From Mesoterricola silvestris (lineage in GTDB: Bacteria; Acidobacteriota; Holophagae; Holophagales; Holophagaceae), in assembly GCF_030295405.1 (NCBI RefSeq), contig NZ_AP027080.1, positions 4,510,001 through 4,574,000 of the forward strand: a DNA stretch of 64,000 nucleotides, read 5' to 3'. Below the pieces are notes generated by a model, which had not been told where the DNA came from, made no database searches, and saw nothing but the letters and a program-made list of their open reading frames with translations. The position numbers and the translations under genes are program-made. Shown here in pieces: positions 63,858 through 64,000 of this stretch; positions within the stretch are counted from its first letter, which is position 1, and each line of letters begins with the position of its first letter.

Positions 63858-64000
63858 GGATGCTCCTACAGGCGGACGTTTGATGATGGGGCCGCATGAC
63901 GCGGCGCTATCCAGGAAGAGGGTTGGCAGGACGTTCAGGTATGGCTGGGAGTCTCAATTCGGATGCCGGTTCTGCTGCTCACTTTTGTGGCTATATCAAG
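63858..64000. other. 143 bp to window end, no gene seen
   Basis: Upstream region of the SnoaL-like gene. No supported reading frame, and no clear promoter; it may continue into another gene beyond the window. Confidence 0.4.

Overview
The window is GC-rich, densely coded bacterial chromosome from a Gram-negative organism: it encodes a porin, an OmpA-family protein, a TonB-dependent receptor and periplasmic thioredoxins. The Oar-like receptor with an N-terminal carboxypeptidase-regulatory-like domain, several secreted TlpA proteins with helical tails, and ferredoxin-dependent 2-oxoacid oxidoreductases next to a rubrerythrin suggest a facultative or strict anaerobe of the Acidobacteriota, probably class Holophagae (Geothrix/Holophaga-like). 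This assignment is inference from gene content only. No rRNA, tRNA, CRISPR array or complete insertion sequence was found.

Layout. 1-8.2 kb is housekeeping: a truncated 5'-nucleotidase, a DUF6941 protein, a ThiF/MoeB-type E1 enzyme, FtsE without FtsX, an orphan OrtA, EngB, a DinG/XPD-like helicase and glutamine synthetase. 8.6-16.7 kb is a 2-oxoacid oxidation block. An iorAB fusion, a Crp/Fnr regulator and a fucose-isomerase-like gene run leftward; korA, korB and a rubrerythrin-like gene run rightward. A Crp-type palindrome lies between the two units. 17-20.2 kb holds marC, an alkaline phosphatase and a small secreted protein.

20.5-28.2 kb looks like a C4-dicarboxylate/2-oxoacid uptake module: a porin and a DASS transporter in one operon, a lone periplasmic binding protein, an OmpR-type response regulator and histidine kinase divergent from it, and dctA. 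The same tandem CTTTCAG box stands before the porin and before dctA, so the two-component system probably controls both. 28.5-42.4 kb is mixed metabolism: LysR, a PilZ-like protein, TyrA-chorismate mutase, OmpA, two oxidoreductases, TlpA, PrcB, an MFS carrier, a frameshifted hybrid kinase, a molybdenum hydroxylase pair and a macro-domain protein.

42.6-58.3 kb is an envelope region: TonB receptor with secreted thioredoxin, a MocR regulator lacking its PLP lysine, a non-RD Ser/Thr kinase, a TlpA-ABC operon, and a DUF3142 protein overlapping an 819-residue exported protein. At 58.4-60.1 kb an MFS exporter overlaps what reads as an internally deleted cyclodipeptide synthase. An AT-rich gap separates this from 60.5-63.9 kb, a probably acquired block (SDR, quinone oxidoreductase, HxlR, SnoaL-like protein) with a 527-bp non-coding element bounded by 50-bp inverted repeats. 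Several large intergenic inverted repeats and a small REP-like hairpin family lie near gene 3' ends throughout.
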